Below are positions 1 to 5,853 of a stretch of 6,110 nt of DNA, in pieces (the first letter of the stretch is position 1; each line of letters begins with the position of its first letter). The stretch is from Alphaproteobacteria bacterium (lineage in GTDB: Bacteria; Pseudomonadota; Alphaproteobacteria; RF32; CAG-977): assembly GCA_017476085.1 (NCBI GenBank), contig JAFVEJ010000160.1, positions 1 to 6,110 of the forward strand, read 5' to 3'. Made by a program: the position numbers and the translations under genes. Under the pieces are notes generated by a model. It was not told where the DNA came from, did no database searches, and saw only the letters and a list, made by a program, of their open reading frames with translations.

Positions 1-32
1 AGTCCGGCAAAGTTATCCCCGTGAAGAAATAG
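1..32 (+). CDS. rplX: 50S ribosomal protein L24, C-terminal end only
   Basis: Only the last nine codons and a TAG stop (30-32) are inside the window; the frame reads [10 protein letters not shown] short basic tail of this kind follows the conserved KRSG-type motif in alphaproteobacterial L24, and L24 is the expected gene immediately before L5 in the spc operon. L24 is an assembly-initiating protein of the large subunit. The stop codon overlaps the AGGAG at 31-35 that serves rplE, so the two genes are probably translationally coupled. The identification rests mainly on position, because the visible part is very short. Confidence 0.8.
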   Translation, partial: SGKVIPVKK

Positions 33-43
33 GAGTAGGGAAT

Positions 44-589
44 ATGGCAAGACTTTATGATCATTATAAAAAAGTAATTCGTCCCAAGCTGGAAAAGGAA
101 TTTGGTTATAAAAACCAGTTAGAAATTCCCCGTTTGGAAAAAATCGTTATTAACATGGGTGTCGGTCGTGACGCCGTGGAAGACCGTAAAGCTGTTGATT
201 CAGCCGTTCGCGATTTGACGGCGATTGCCGGTCAGAAACCCGTTGTAACGTACGCGAAAAAATCCATTGCCGCTTTCAAGCTGCGCGAAGGCATGCCGAT
301 CGGCTGCAAAGTGACTTTGCGCCGCGAACGTATGTATGAATTTCTGGATCGTCTGGTCACGATGGCTTTGCCGCGTGTTCGCGACTTCCGCGGAATTTCA
401 AATAAAAGCTTTGACGGCAAGGGAAATTATGCTATGGGTTTAAAAGAACAGATTGTTTTCTTGGAAATTGATTACGATTCTGTTGATAAAGTCCGTGGTT
501 TGGATATAGTATTCTGCACATCGGCCAAAACCGACAAGGAAGCGAAAGCGCTCTTGGCGGGATTTGATATGCCGTTTGCGAAAAACTAG
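44..589 (+). CDS. rplE: 50S ribosomal protein L5
   Basis: This is a full-length L5 of 181 residues (E. coli L5 has 179). L5 binds 5S rRNA and, with L18 and L25-type proteins, forms the central protuberance of the large subunit, where it contacts the P-site tRNA and S13. Family hallmarks are [11 protein letters not shown] at residues 31-41, the [19 protein letters not shown] stretch at 63-81 followed by [11 protein letters not shown] (83-92), and the RDFRGIS segment at 113-119. The ATG is preceded by AGGAG at 31-35 with an 8-nt spacer, and the start matches the family's basic N-terminus. In E. coli S8 represses this operon by binding the mRNA around the rplE start; I could not identify a convincing equivalent here. 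Confidence 0.98.
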   Translation: MARLYDHYKKVIRPKLEKEFGYKNQLEIPRLEKIVINMGVGRDAVEDRKAVDSAVRDLTAIAGQKPVVTYAKKSIAAFKLREGMPIGCKVTLRRERMYEFLDRLVTMALPRVRDFRGISNKSFDGKGNYAMGLKEQIVFLEIDYDSVDKVRGLDIVFCTSAKTDKEAKALLAGFDMPFAKN

Positions 590-609
590 AGCGATTGGAG
601 TAAAAGAAT

Positions 610-915
610 ATGGCAAAAACAAGTGCTGTTGAACGCAATAAGAAACGTGAACGTCTGGCTAAACAATACAAAGCCCGCCGTGCCGCTCTTAAAGCAAAAA
701 TCAAAGATCGTTCTGTTTCTGAAGAAGAACGCTTTGACGCCGTGTTGAAGTTAGCTGAATTGCCTCGCAATTCTTCCTTCACCCGCGTCCATTTGCGTTG
801 TGAATTGACAGGTCGTTCTCGCGGTAACTACCGCAAGTTCAAACTGTCGCGTGTTGTGTTGAGGGATTTGGCCTCCGCTGGTCAGATTCCCGGCATGGTT
901 AAGTCTAGTTGGTAA
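610..915 (+). CDS. rpsN: 30S ribosomal protein S14, zinc-independent form
   Basis: This 101-residue protein is the long, zinc-free type of S14, a head protein of the small subunit that binds the 3' domain of 16S rRNA late in assembly. The conserved C-terminal half is intact: LPRNSS at 51-56, R-C-TGR-RG-YRKF around 63-77, LSR at 79-81, and the terminal IPG-VKSSW. The paired CxxC motifs of the zinc-binding short form are absent; the only cysteine is Cys64. The start has GGAG at 597-600 with a 9-nt spacer and lies 20 nt after rplE. Its place between rplE and rpsH is standard. Confidence 0.98.
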   Translation: MAKTSAVERNKKRERLAKQYKARRAALKAKIKDRSVSEEERFDAVLKLAELPRNSSFTRVHLRCELTGRSRGNYRKFKLSRVVLRDLASAGQIPGMVKSSW

Positions 916-942
916 CAGTAAGTTAGGTAAGGAGATACTACC

Positions 943-1341
943 ATGTCATTTTCCGATCCGTTGGGAGATATGCTGACCCGTATTCGTAACGGTCAGCAGG
1001 CTCGTAAGAGCGACATTACGGTGCCGGCGTCCAAGCTCCGTGAAAACGTCTTGGATGTTTTAAAGCGTGAAGGTTTCATCCGCGGTTATTCCCGCGTGAA
1101 CGTCCGCAAAGGCATTGACGAAATTAAAGTTGAACTGAAATACTATGAAGGCCGTCCGGTCATCAGCGAGATTTCCCGTGTTTCCACGCCGGGACGTCGT
1201 GTTTATTCCCGTGTTAAGGACTTGCAGAAGTTCTATAACGGTTTAGGCATTTCAGTGTTGTCGACGCCGCAGGGCGTTATGTCCGATCACGAAGCTCGCG
1301 CGGCCAATGTCGGCGGCGAAGTTTTGTGCAAAGTATTCTAA
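943..1341 (+). CDS. rpsH: 30S ribosomal protein S8
   Basis: S8 is a primary 16S rRNA-binding protein that nucleates the central domain of the small subunit. The 132-residue length is usual for alphaproteobacteria. The N-terminus [18 protein letters not shown] is characteristic, and the family signature [18 protein letters not shown] lies at residues 102-119, where the Ser-Thr pair and following loop contact helix 21 of 16S rRNA. It has the strongest ribosome-binding site in the window, TAAGGAGA at 928-934/935, with about 8 nt before the ATG. In E. coli S8 is the translational repressor of this operon; whether that holds here cannot be read from the protein. Confidence 0.98.
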   Translation: MSFSDPLGDMLTRIRNGQQARKSDITVPASKLRENVLDVLKREGFIRGYSRVNVRKGIDEIKVELKYYEGRPVISEISRVSTPGRRVYSRVKDLQKFYNGLGISVLSTPQGVMSDHEARAANVGGEVLCKVF

Positions 1342-1359
1342 GAAGGGGGGATTAAGAAC

Positions 1360-1896
1360 ATGTCTCGTGTTGGTAAATACCCCGTCATTGTTCCCGCAGA
1401 TGTCAAGGTTGATGTGAACGGTCAGCTTGTTAAAGTCAAAGGGAAGTTGGGTGAATTAGAATATACAGCGGCTGATGATGTTGATCTGAAGCTGGAAGAC
1501 AATAAGTTGTGGGTTGCGCCGCGCAAATCCGAAACCGGTATTAACCGTTCCTCTTGGGGAACGACCCGTGCACGTCTGAATAACCTGGTTAAAGGTGTTC
1601 ATGACGGCTTTTCCAAAAAATTGGAAATCAATGGCGTCGGTTATAAGGCGCAGGTTCAGGGCAAAATCTTGAAGATGAGCTTGGGCTTCAGTCATGATGT
1701 TGATTTTGAAATTCCCGCCGGATTAAAAGTGGCTTGTGCCACACCGACGAATGTTGAAATCACCGGTATTGACAAGCAGGCTGTCGGTCAGTTTGCCGCG
1801 ATTATCCGCGCCAAGCGTCCGCCCGAACCCTACAAAGGAAAAGGCATTAAGTACGAGGGTGAATACATCCTGCGTAAAGAAGGTAAGAAGAAGTAA
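1360..1896 (+). CDS. rplF: 50S ribosomal protein L6
   Basis: L6 sits near the factor-binding site of the large subunit, next to the sarcin-ricin loop, and is made of two similar alpha/beta domains. The 178 residues are normal length (E. coli 177). The N-terminus MSRVGKYPV, the inter-domain INGVGYKAQ at residues 90-98 and the C-terminal signature PEPYKGKGIKY at 155-165 are all present, followed by a basic tail ending KEGKKK. The ribosome-binding site is the AAGGGGGG run ending at 1350, with a 9-nt spacer. It lies 18 nt after rpsH and 12 nt before rplR, as expected for the operon. Confidence 0.98.
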   Translation: MSRVGKYPVIVPADVKVDVNGQLVKVKGKLGELEYTAADDVDLKLEDNKLWVAPRKSETGINRSSWGTTRARLNNLVKGVHDGFSKKLEINGVGYKAQVQGKILKMSLGFSHDVDFEIPAGLKVACATPTNVEITGIDKQAVGQFAAIIRAKRPPEPYKGKGIKYEGEYILRKEGKKK

Positions 1897-1908
1897 AGGG
1901 GAACGAAA

Positions 1909-2271
1909 ATGAGTAAGGCAAGAATTCAATTTGAAAGCCGTCGTATCCGTACCCGTGCTTCCCTGCGGCGTAAATCCGCCGGACGTTTGCGTTTATCCGT
2001 ATTCCGTTCGGGACAGCATATTTACGGGCAGATTATCGACGACAAGGAAGGCAAGACTTTAGCCGCCGCTTCGACGACGGAAAAAGAAGTCAAGGCTTCT
2101 GTTAAAAATGGTGCCACGGTTGCTGCCGCTGCTGTTGTCGGCAAGCTGGTTGCGGAACGTGCTCTGAAAGCCGGAGTCAAAGAAGTTTGCTTAGACCGAG
2201 GCTGATATGTTTATCACGGCCGCGTAAAAGCTTTGGCGGAAGCGGCTCGTGAAGCTGGTTTGTCATTCTAG
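1909..2271 (+). CDS. rplR: 50S ribosomal protein L18, interrupted by an in-frame TGA
   Basis: L18 binds 5S rRNA together with L5 and anchors it in the central protuberance. Residues 1-98 are a normal alphaproteobacterial L18: a basic N-terminus, [20 protein letters not shown] at 26-45, and the run up to CLDRG at 94-98. A TGA then falls where the family has the second glycine of DRGG-Y-YHGR. The same frame continues after it with [18 protein letters not shown] and LSF to a TAG at 2269-2271. Read through, the product would be 120 residues, the usual length; stopped at the TGA it is 98 and lacks the conserved terminal strand and helix. The downstream part shows no decay, so the interruption is recent, recoded, or an error in the sequence. 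The start has AGGGGA at 1897-1902. The identity is certain; its functional state is not. Confidence 0.93.
2203..2205 (+). other. in-frame TGA codon within rplR
   Basis: The codons around it read GAC CGA GGC TGA TAT GTT. The conserved residue here is glycine, so one T-to-G change at 2203 (TGA to GGA) would restore the family sequence without any frame change. The base after the stop is T; UGAU is not the classic leaky UGAC context, which argues against simple readthrough. A restart at the ATG at 2207 would give only six codons, so the 3' part is not separately translated from there. Confidence 0.9.
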
Positions 2272-2275
2272 GGGA
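2270..2275 (+). promoter_or_regulatory. Shine-Dalgarno sequence of rpsE, overlapping the natural rplR stop
   Basis: AGGGGA lies 8 nt before the rpsE ATG and shares two bases with the TAG at 2269-2271, the expected end of full-length L18. The same stop-on-SD arrangement occurs at rplX/rplE and nearly so at rplF/rplR and rpsE/rpmD. It implies that ribosomes normally finish rplR at this TAG and pass to rpsE by translational coupling. Termination at the TGA 64 nt upstream would weaken that coupling. Confidence 0.75.
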
Positions 2276-2283
2276 AAGTAATT

Positions 2284-2898
2284 ATGGCACGCACACCTAA
2301 TACAGAACGCCGCCGCGGCGGCGATAAAGAACGTGAAAACGATCAGCGCGTTGATTTTCATGCTGAACGTGATCGCGAAATGGATGAAATTGTTGACAAA
2401 CTCGTTTATGTCAACCGTGTTGCTAAAACCGTTAAGGGCGGCCGCCGTATGGCCTTTGCCGCTTTGGTGGTTGTCGGCGATCAGCGCGGCCGCGTCGGAT
2501 TTGCATCCGGCAAGGCGCGTGAAGTTCCCGAAGCAATTCGTAAGGCAACCGAGAAAGCTAAACGCGAAATGATCCGTATTCCTTTGCGTGAAGGACGGAC
2601 TTTGCATCATGACGTGCGCGGCAGATTTGGCGCCGGTGAAGTCGTTTTAAGAACGGCTCCCGCTGGTACGGGAATCATCGCGGGCGGTCCTATGCGCGCT
2701 GTTTTCGAAACAATGGGTATTCAGGACATTGTGGCTAAATCGCTCGGTTCTCAGAACCCGCATAATATGATCAAAGCGACTTTTGCGGCTTTGAAAACCG
2801 TTAATTCTCCCCGTATGATTGCGGCTAAGCGCGGTAAAAAGGTCGGCGACGTTGTCGCTGCCCGTGACGGCGCGAATGCAGCGGCTGTAAAGGAGTAA
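2284..2898 (+). CDS. rpsE: 30S ribosomal protein S5
   Basis: S5 lies at the mRNA entry side of the small subunit and takes part in decoding fidelity and mRNA unwinding. At 204 residues it has the long form seen in alphaproteobacteria, with an extended charged N-terminus (residues 1-35, rich in Arg, Glu and Asp). The N-terminal double-stranded-RNA-binding-like domain carries [14 protein letters not shown] at 43-56 and [11 protein letters not shown] at 71-81. The C-terminal domain carries [18 protein letters not shown] at 123-140. The tail is Ala/Lys-rich. It starts 12 nt after the expected end of rplR and is followed by rpmD after 4 nt. Confidence 0.98.
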   Translation: MARTPNTERRRGGDKERENDQRVDFHAERDREMDEIVDKLVYVNRVAKTVKGGRRMAFAALVVVGDQRGRVGFASGKAREVPEAIRKATEKAKREMIRIPLREGRTLHHDVRGRFGAGEVVLRTAPAGTGIIAGGPMRAVFETMGIQDIVAKSLGSQNPHNMIKATFAALKTVNSPRMIAAKRGKKVGDVVAARDGANAAAVKE

Positions 2899-2902
2899 GA
2901 TA

Positions 2903-3094
2903 ATGGCTAAGGCAGCAAAAACAATTAAAATCAAACAGACCGGCAGTATAATCGGCGCGACAAAAGTTCAGCGCGCGACGATGCTGGGGTTGGGCTTGAA
3001 GAAGATGAATGCCGAAAAAGTGTTGGAGGATACTCCGGCTGTACGCGGCATGATTACAAAAGTTGCCCACCTGGTGACTGTGGTTGAAGAATAA
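2903..3094 (+). CDS. rpmD: 50S ribosomal protein L30
   Basis: L30 is a small large-subunit protein, 63 residues here, in the usual 58-66 range. The frame shows the family pattern: a first beta strand (KTIKIKQTGSIIG, residues 6-18), then KVQRATMLGLGLKKMN at 21-36, and a C-terminal strand ending the fold (GMITKVAHLVTVVEE). AAGGAG at 2890-2895 sits directly before the rpsE stop codon and 7 nt from this ATG, so it is coupled to rpsE. The following gap of 63 nt before rplO is much larger than elsewhere in the block and holds a hairpin. Confidence 0.97.
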   Translation: MAKAAKTIKIKQTGSIIGATKVQRATMLGLGLKKMNAEKVLEDTPAVRGMITKVAHLVTVVEE

Positions 3095-3096
3095 GC

Positions 3097-3133
3097 CGGA
3101 TGTGCGCTGTTTAAATTTGAGCAGCGCACACCG
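3097..3133 (+). promoter_or_regulatory. strong RNA hairpin between rpmD and rplO
   Basis: TGTGCGCTG (3101-3109) pairs perfectly with CAGCGCACA (3122-3130). With A3100 bulged, CGG at 3097-3099 also pairs with CCG at 3131-3133, giving 12 pairs plus a possible U-G closing pair over an AT-rich loop of about 10 nt. No T-run follows, so it is not a standard intrinsic terminator. Likely roles, by inference, are an RNase cleavage or mRNA-stabilising element, or control of the rplO start, which has no good Shine-Dalgarno sequence and begins 24 nt after the stem. Confidence 0.7.
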
Positions 3134-3157
3134 ATTGAAATAAAGCGAGTTAAGAAA

Positions 3158-3616
3158 ATGAAACTGAATGAAATTCGTGATAATGACGGTGCCCGTAAAA
3201 GCCGTATGCGCATTTGCCGCGGTATCGGAAGCGGCAAAGGCAAAACAGGCGGACGCGGCGGCAAAGGTCAGACGGCTCGTACAGGCGTGGCAATCAACGG
3301 TTTTGAAGGCGGTCAGATGCCTCTGTATCGTCGTTTACCAAAGCGCGGCTTCAACAACATTTTCGCAAACAAGTATGCGGAAATCAGTTTGGGGCGTTTG
3401 CAGGCGGCGATTGACAAGGGTGTTATTGATGCGGTTGCAGAAATCAACGCTGACGTTTTGTGCAAAGCCGGTGTTCTGAAGCAGACTTATGACGGTTTGC
3501 GTTTGTTGGGCAACGGCGAGCTGAAGGCAAAAGTGACGATCAAGGTTGCAGGCGCGACGGCGGCTGCAAAGGCTGCTGTCGAAAAGGCCGGCGGTCAGGT
3601 TGTCATTGCCGAATAA
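3158..3616 (+). CDS. rplO: 50S ribosomal protein L15
   Basis: L15 is a late-assembly protein of the large subunit with a long glycine- and arginine-rich N-terminal extension that threads through 23S rRNA. The 152 residues fit the family. Recognisable parts are [14 protein letters not shown] at 1-14, [18 protein letters not shown] at 21-38, [18 protein letters not shown] at 48-65, and the C-terminal globular domain with [15 protein letters not shown] at 116-130 and AAVEKAGGQ at 139-147. The start is fixed by the canonical MKLNE N-terminus, although only weak purine runs (AAGCGAG near 3143-3149) precede it. It is separated from rpmD by a hairpin and from secY by a terminator-like hairpin. Confidence 0.97.
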   Translation: MKLNEIRDNDGARKSRMRICRGIGSGKGKTGGRGGKGQTARTGVAINGFEGGQMPLYRRLPKRGFNNIFANKYAEISLGRLQAAIDKGVIDAVAEINADVLCKAGVLKQTYDGLRLLGNGELKAKVTIKVAGATAAAKAAVEKAGGQVVIAE

Positions 3617-3627
3617 TCACATACAAT
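3600..3627 (+). promoter_or_regulatory. possible sigma70-type promoter for secY-adk
   Basis: TTGTCA at 3600-3605 and TACAAT at 3622-3627 each match five of six bases of the -35 and -10 consensus and are separated by 16 nt. The first box lies in the last codons of rplO. Transcription would start near 3634, inside the first arm of the hairpin at 3632-3658, so secY mRNA from here would begin with that hairpin. This is pattern matching only; alphaproteobacterial -10 boxes are often degenerate. Confidence 0.35.
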
Positions 3628-3631
3628 AGTG

Positions 3632-3658
3632 CAAAAGAGGGGCTCTCCCCCTCTTTTG
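3632..3658 (+). terminator. terminator-like hairpin between rplO and secY
   Basis: CAAAAGAGGGG (3632-3642) and CCCCTCTTTTG (3648-3658) form a perfect 11-bp stem with a 5-nt CTCTC loop. The 3' arm ends in TTTTG and is followed by TGTGTTT, an interrupted T-run. The form is that of an intrinsic terminator with an imperfect U-tract, so it may be partial, lowering secY and adk expression relative to the ribosomal proteins. It sits 15 nt after the rplO stop. In E. coli rplO and secY are cotranscribed without such a strong separation. Confidence 0.65.
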
Positions 3659-3697
3659 TGTGTTTAGAGTTTGGAAATTTTTTGAAAGAAAAAAGAA

Positions 3698-5050
3698 ATG
3701 GCTTCTCAAATAGATAAAATGGCGACCGGATTAGGTTGGGAAACTTTTGCAAAAGCGACAGACCTTCAAAAACGTCTTCTTTTTACATTGGGGGCCATGG
3801 TCATTTATCGTTTAGGTACTTTTATTCCTCTGCCGGGGATCAATGCTGTTGTTCTGGAAGATATCTTTACCAGACAAGCCGGCGGTATTTTAGGAATGTT
3901 TAATATGTTTACAGGCGGCGCGTTGTCCCGTATGACGTTGTTCGCTTTGAATATTATGCCGTATATTTCGGCATCGATTATCGTGCAGCTGGCCGGATCC
4001 GTTTTGCCGTCTTTGATCGCATTGAAAAAGGAAGGTGAGTCAGGACATCGCAAAATGAACCAATATACTCGTTATTTAACGGTATTGATTACGATCGTTC
4101 AGGCTTACGGTTTAGCTGTCGGTTTGGAAACAATGGTCGGTTCGGCGGGAACATCCGCCGTGATCAATCCGGGGCAATGGTTCCGTTTTACGACGGTCGT
4201 TTCTTTGTTGGGCGGAACGATGTTTATCGTATGGCTGGGCGATCAAATTACTGCGCGCGGCGTCGGAAACGGTTCTTCTTTAATTATTACAGCCGGTATT
4301 ATGGCGGGCATTCCGATGGGGCTGGCTCAAACTTTTGAATTGGCCAGAGCGGGTTCTATGTCAACGCCGACTTTGTTTGCGGTGATGTTGATGGTGTTGG
4401 CGTTGGTTTATTTCGTTGTATTTATTGAACGCGCTCAGCGCCGCATTTTAATTCAGTATCCGAAACGTCAGATGGGCGGTCGTATGATGAACAGCGAAAG
4501 TGCACATTTGCCGTTAAAGCTGAATCCGACGCGCGAGCTACCGCCCATCTTTGCCAGTTCTTTGCTGTTATTGCCGATGACGATTGTTAATTTCTCGGTA
4601 AAAAGCGGCAACAGTGCGGATTGGATCGTGACATTATCAACGATTCTGGCGCATGGCCAGCCGGTTTATTTGGCGTTGTATGCCGGATTGATTATTTTCT
4701 TTACATTCTTTTATACGGCGGTTGTTTTCAATCCGGAAGACACGGCGGATAATCTGAAACGTCATGGCGGCTTTATTGCCGGTATTCGTCCGGGAAAAAG
4801 CACGGCGGAGTATTTGGATTATGTTTTAACCCGTTTGACGGTTTTAGGGTCTGCCTATTTAGCGGCAATTTGTTGTTTCCCTGAAATTATGATCGCAAAG
4901 TATTCCGTACCGTTTGTTTTAGGCGGAACGACTTTGTTAATCGTTGTGTCAGTGACAATGGAATTTGCGGCGCAAATCCAATCGCATTTAATCGCGCATC
5001 AGTATGAAGGACTGATGAAAAAGGCGAAACTTAAAGGACGCTTGAAGTGA
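3698..5050 (+). CDS. secY: preprotein translocase subunit SecY
   Basis: SecY is the channel-forming subunit of the SecYEG translocon in the inner membrane, through which unfolded secretory proteins and nascent membrane proteins pass. The 450 residues and ten predicted membrane segments (roughly 25-42, 76-98, 121-142, 162-181, 192-213, 224-243, 284-302, 322-343, 378-398, 404-421) fit the family. Hallmarks: YRLGTFIPLPGI at 37-48, the plug region GGILGMFNMFTGGALSRM at 62-79, GDQITARGVGNGSSLI at 181-196, the cytoplasmic loop PGKSTAEYLDYVLTRLT at 365-381, and the C-terminal AQIQSHLIAHQYEG at 425-438. The start agrees with the alphaproteobacterial N-terminus but has only an A-rich leader and no clear Shine-Dalgarno sequence. 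It ends in TGA, the only complete gene in the window to do so, overlapping adk by 4 nt. Confidence 0.98.
   Translation: MASQIDKMATGLGWETFAKATDLQKRLLFTLGAMVIYRLGTFIPLPGINAVVLEDIFTRQAGGILGMFNMFTGGALSRMTLFALNIMPYISASIIVQLAGSVLPSLIALKKEGESGHRKMNQYTRYLTVLITIVQAYGLAVGLETMVGSAGTSAVINPGQWFRFTTVVSLLGGTMFIVWLGDQITARGVGNGSSLIITAGIMAGIPMGLAQTFELARAGSMSTPTLFAVMLMVLALVYFVVFIERAQRRILIQYPKRQMGGRMMNSESAHLPLKLNPTRELPPIFASSLLLLPMTIVNFSVKSGNSADWIVTLSTILAHGQPVYLALYAGLIIFFTFFYTAVVFNPEDTADNLKRHGGFIAGIRPGKSTAEYLDYVLTRLTVLGSAYLAAICCFPEIMIAKYSVPFVLGGTTLLIVVSVTMEFAAQIQSHLIAHQYEGLMKKAKLKGRLK
5033..5038 (+). promoter_or_regulatory. Shine-Dalgarno sequence deciding the adk GTG start
   Basis: AAAGGA inside the last codons of secY lies 8 nt upstream of GTG at 5047. 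The alternative ATG at 5077 has no comparable purine box and would remove the first beta strand (HLVLM) that leads into the P-loop. This favours the GTG start and coupling through the GTGA overlap. Confidence 0.7.
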
Positions 5051-5709
5051 TCAGCAACGGCAAACACCTTGTTTTAATGGCTCCTCCGGGAGGCGGAAAA
5101 GGAACACAGGCGCGTTTGCTGCGTGATCGTTTGAACATACCGCATTTGTCCACAGGTGAAATGTTACGCAATGCGGGGCGTGCCGGAACGGAAATAGGGT
5201 TGCGGGCCAAGGCTTTGATTGACAAAGGCAATTTTGTTCCCGATGAAATGATTATTTCCATTATTTCTGAACGTTTGGATGAACCGGATTGCAAAGAAGG
5301 ATTCATTCTGGACGGTTTTCCCAGAACTTTGCCGCAAGCCAAGGCTTTGGATGAACTTTTGTTCGAAAAAGGCCGCCGCTTAGACCATGTGATAGAAATT
5401 CAAGTGCCGGATGATATGATTATTCAGCGTATTATCGGACGCTTTTCATGCGCAGATTGCGGCGCGATGTATCATGACACGTTAAAACCGACAAAAGTGT
5501 TCGGAAAGTGCGATGAGTGCGGCGGATCGAATTTTCTGCGCCGCCAGGATGATAACTGGCAAACGGTTGTTGACCGCTTAAAAACATACCGTATGATGAC
5601 AACACCTGTTTTGCCGTACTTTCAGCATGAAGGATTGCTTGAAACGATTGACGGCACGGGCGGTGTGGAAGAAGTCGCCGAAAAACTGAAAAAGATTATC
5701 GGACAATAA
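5047..5709 (+). CDS. adk: adenylate kinase, zinc-finger LID type
   Basis: Adenylate kinase interconverts ATP and AMP with two ADP in the cytoplasm. The 220 residues are the long bacterial form. The P-loop is APPGGGKGT at 12-20 with catalytic Lys18; LSTGEMLR at 34-41 contributes to the AMP site; DGFPRT at 89-94 carries the conserved arginine Arg93. The LID domain has four cysteines as two CxxC pairs (Cys135/138 and Cys155/158), the structural zinc site of many alphaproteobacterial and Gram-positive enzymes, followed by RRQDDN at 165-170. The gene starts at GTG in a GTGA overlap with the secY stop. The secY-adk order is common in alphaproteobacteria, but here a terminator follows directly instead of rpsM. 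Confidence 0.97.
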   Translation: MISNGKHLVLMAPPGGGKGTQARLLRDRLNIPHLSTGEMLRNAGRAGTEIGLRAKALIDKGNFVPDEMIISIISERLDEPDCKEGFILDGFPRTLPQAKALDELLFEKGRRLDHVIEIQVPDDMIIQRIIGRFSCADCGAMYHDTLKPTKVFGKCDECGGSNFLRRQDDNWQTVVDRLKTYRMMTTPVLPYFQHEGLLETIDGTGGVEEVAEKLKKIIGQ

Positions 5710-5738
5710 AAAAAGAGGCTGAGGAAAGCCTCTTTTTT
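5709..5738 (+). terminator. intrinsic terminator after adk, probably bidirectional
   Basis: AAAAAAGAGGCT (5709-5720) pairs perfectly with AGCCTCTTTTTT (5727-5738) over a 6-nt GAGGAA loop. The A-run before and T-run after make it usable from either strand. It begins at the last base of the adk stop codon and marks the end of the secY-adk unit. On the minus strand it also coincides with the stop codon (5737-5739) of a short frame, consistent with two convergent genes sharing it. Confidence 0.92.
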
Positions 5739-5853
5739 ATATATTTTTTTTCTTGATTTCAAATTCGCGTAGAATAGCAATCATGGATTTCTGTTGCTCT
5801 TCGGACAGCATGCGGATTTTTTGAACCAGAATTGCGCAACAGAAATCCGGTTT
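5737..5853 (-). pseudogene. possible C-terminal remnant of a convergent minus-strand gene
   Basis: Read on the minus strand, the frame is open from a stop at 5854-5856 to a TAA at 5739-5737. It ends in a helical, charged tail, MLSEEQQKSMIAILREFE (starting at the ATG at 5811) followed by IKKKNI. Such endings are common in small helical proteins such as helix-turn-helix regulators, but the protein is not recognisable. It ends exactly at a bidirectional terminator, which supports a real convergent gene. No upstream coding sequence continues beyond about 5850, so only the tail survives here. It could also be chance. Confidence 0.3.
5785..5848. repeat. 13-bp perfect inverted repeat with 38-nt spacer
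   Basis: GGATTTCTGTTGC at 5785-5797 is the exact reverse complement of GCAACAGAAATCC at 5836-5848. The bases flanking both arms do not pair further. One arm lies in the minus-strand tail frame and the other just before the start of recognisable methyltransferase sequence, so the repeat coincides with the apparent junction between two unrelated pieces. It may be a recombination footprint, an assembly or amplification chimera at shared sequence, or a simple hairpin. Confidence 0.6.

Noticed and set aside
30..75. S8 autoregulatory hairpin at the rplE start
   Set aside because: Only a weak 5-bp A/T stem (54-58 with 66-70) is visible, and I could not see a helix-21-like S8 target.
2203..2205. TGA reassigned to glycine (as in the Gracilibacteria/SR1 code), since it replaces a conserved Gly
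   Set aside because: No other in-frame TGA occurs in about 1,800 codons of neighbouring genes despite many glycines, secY ends normally at TGA, and the proteins look alphaproteobacterial.
2203..2205. TGA read as tryptophan
   Set aside because: All Trp positions in the core genes use TGG and the conserved residue here is Gly, so a Trp reading does not restore the family sequence.
2203..2240. Selenocysteine insertion at the rplR TGA
   Set aside because: No convincing SECIS-type hairpin follows the codon, the family residue is Gly and not Cys, and L18 is not a selenoprotein family.
2333..2572. Plus-strand 79-codon frame inside rpsE, and the minus-strand frame over 2263-2610
   Set aside because: Both lie wholly or almost wholly over a complete, well-conserved S5 gene in another frame and show no recognisable protein pattern.
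3168..3479. 103-codon plus-strand frame inside rplO, and several minus-strand frames across rplE, rplF, secY and adk
   Set aside because: They are shadows of conserved genes, without their own ribosome-binding sites or recognisable motifs.
5077..5709. adk starting at the ATG at 5077
   Set aside because: This would remove the first beta strand before the P-loop and has no good ribosome-binding site, whereas GTG 5047 does.
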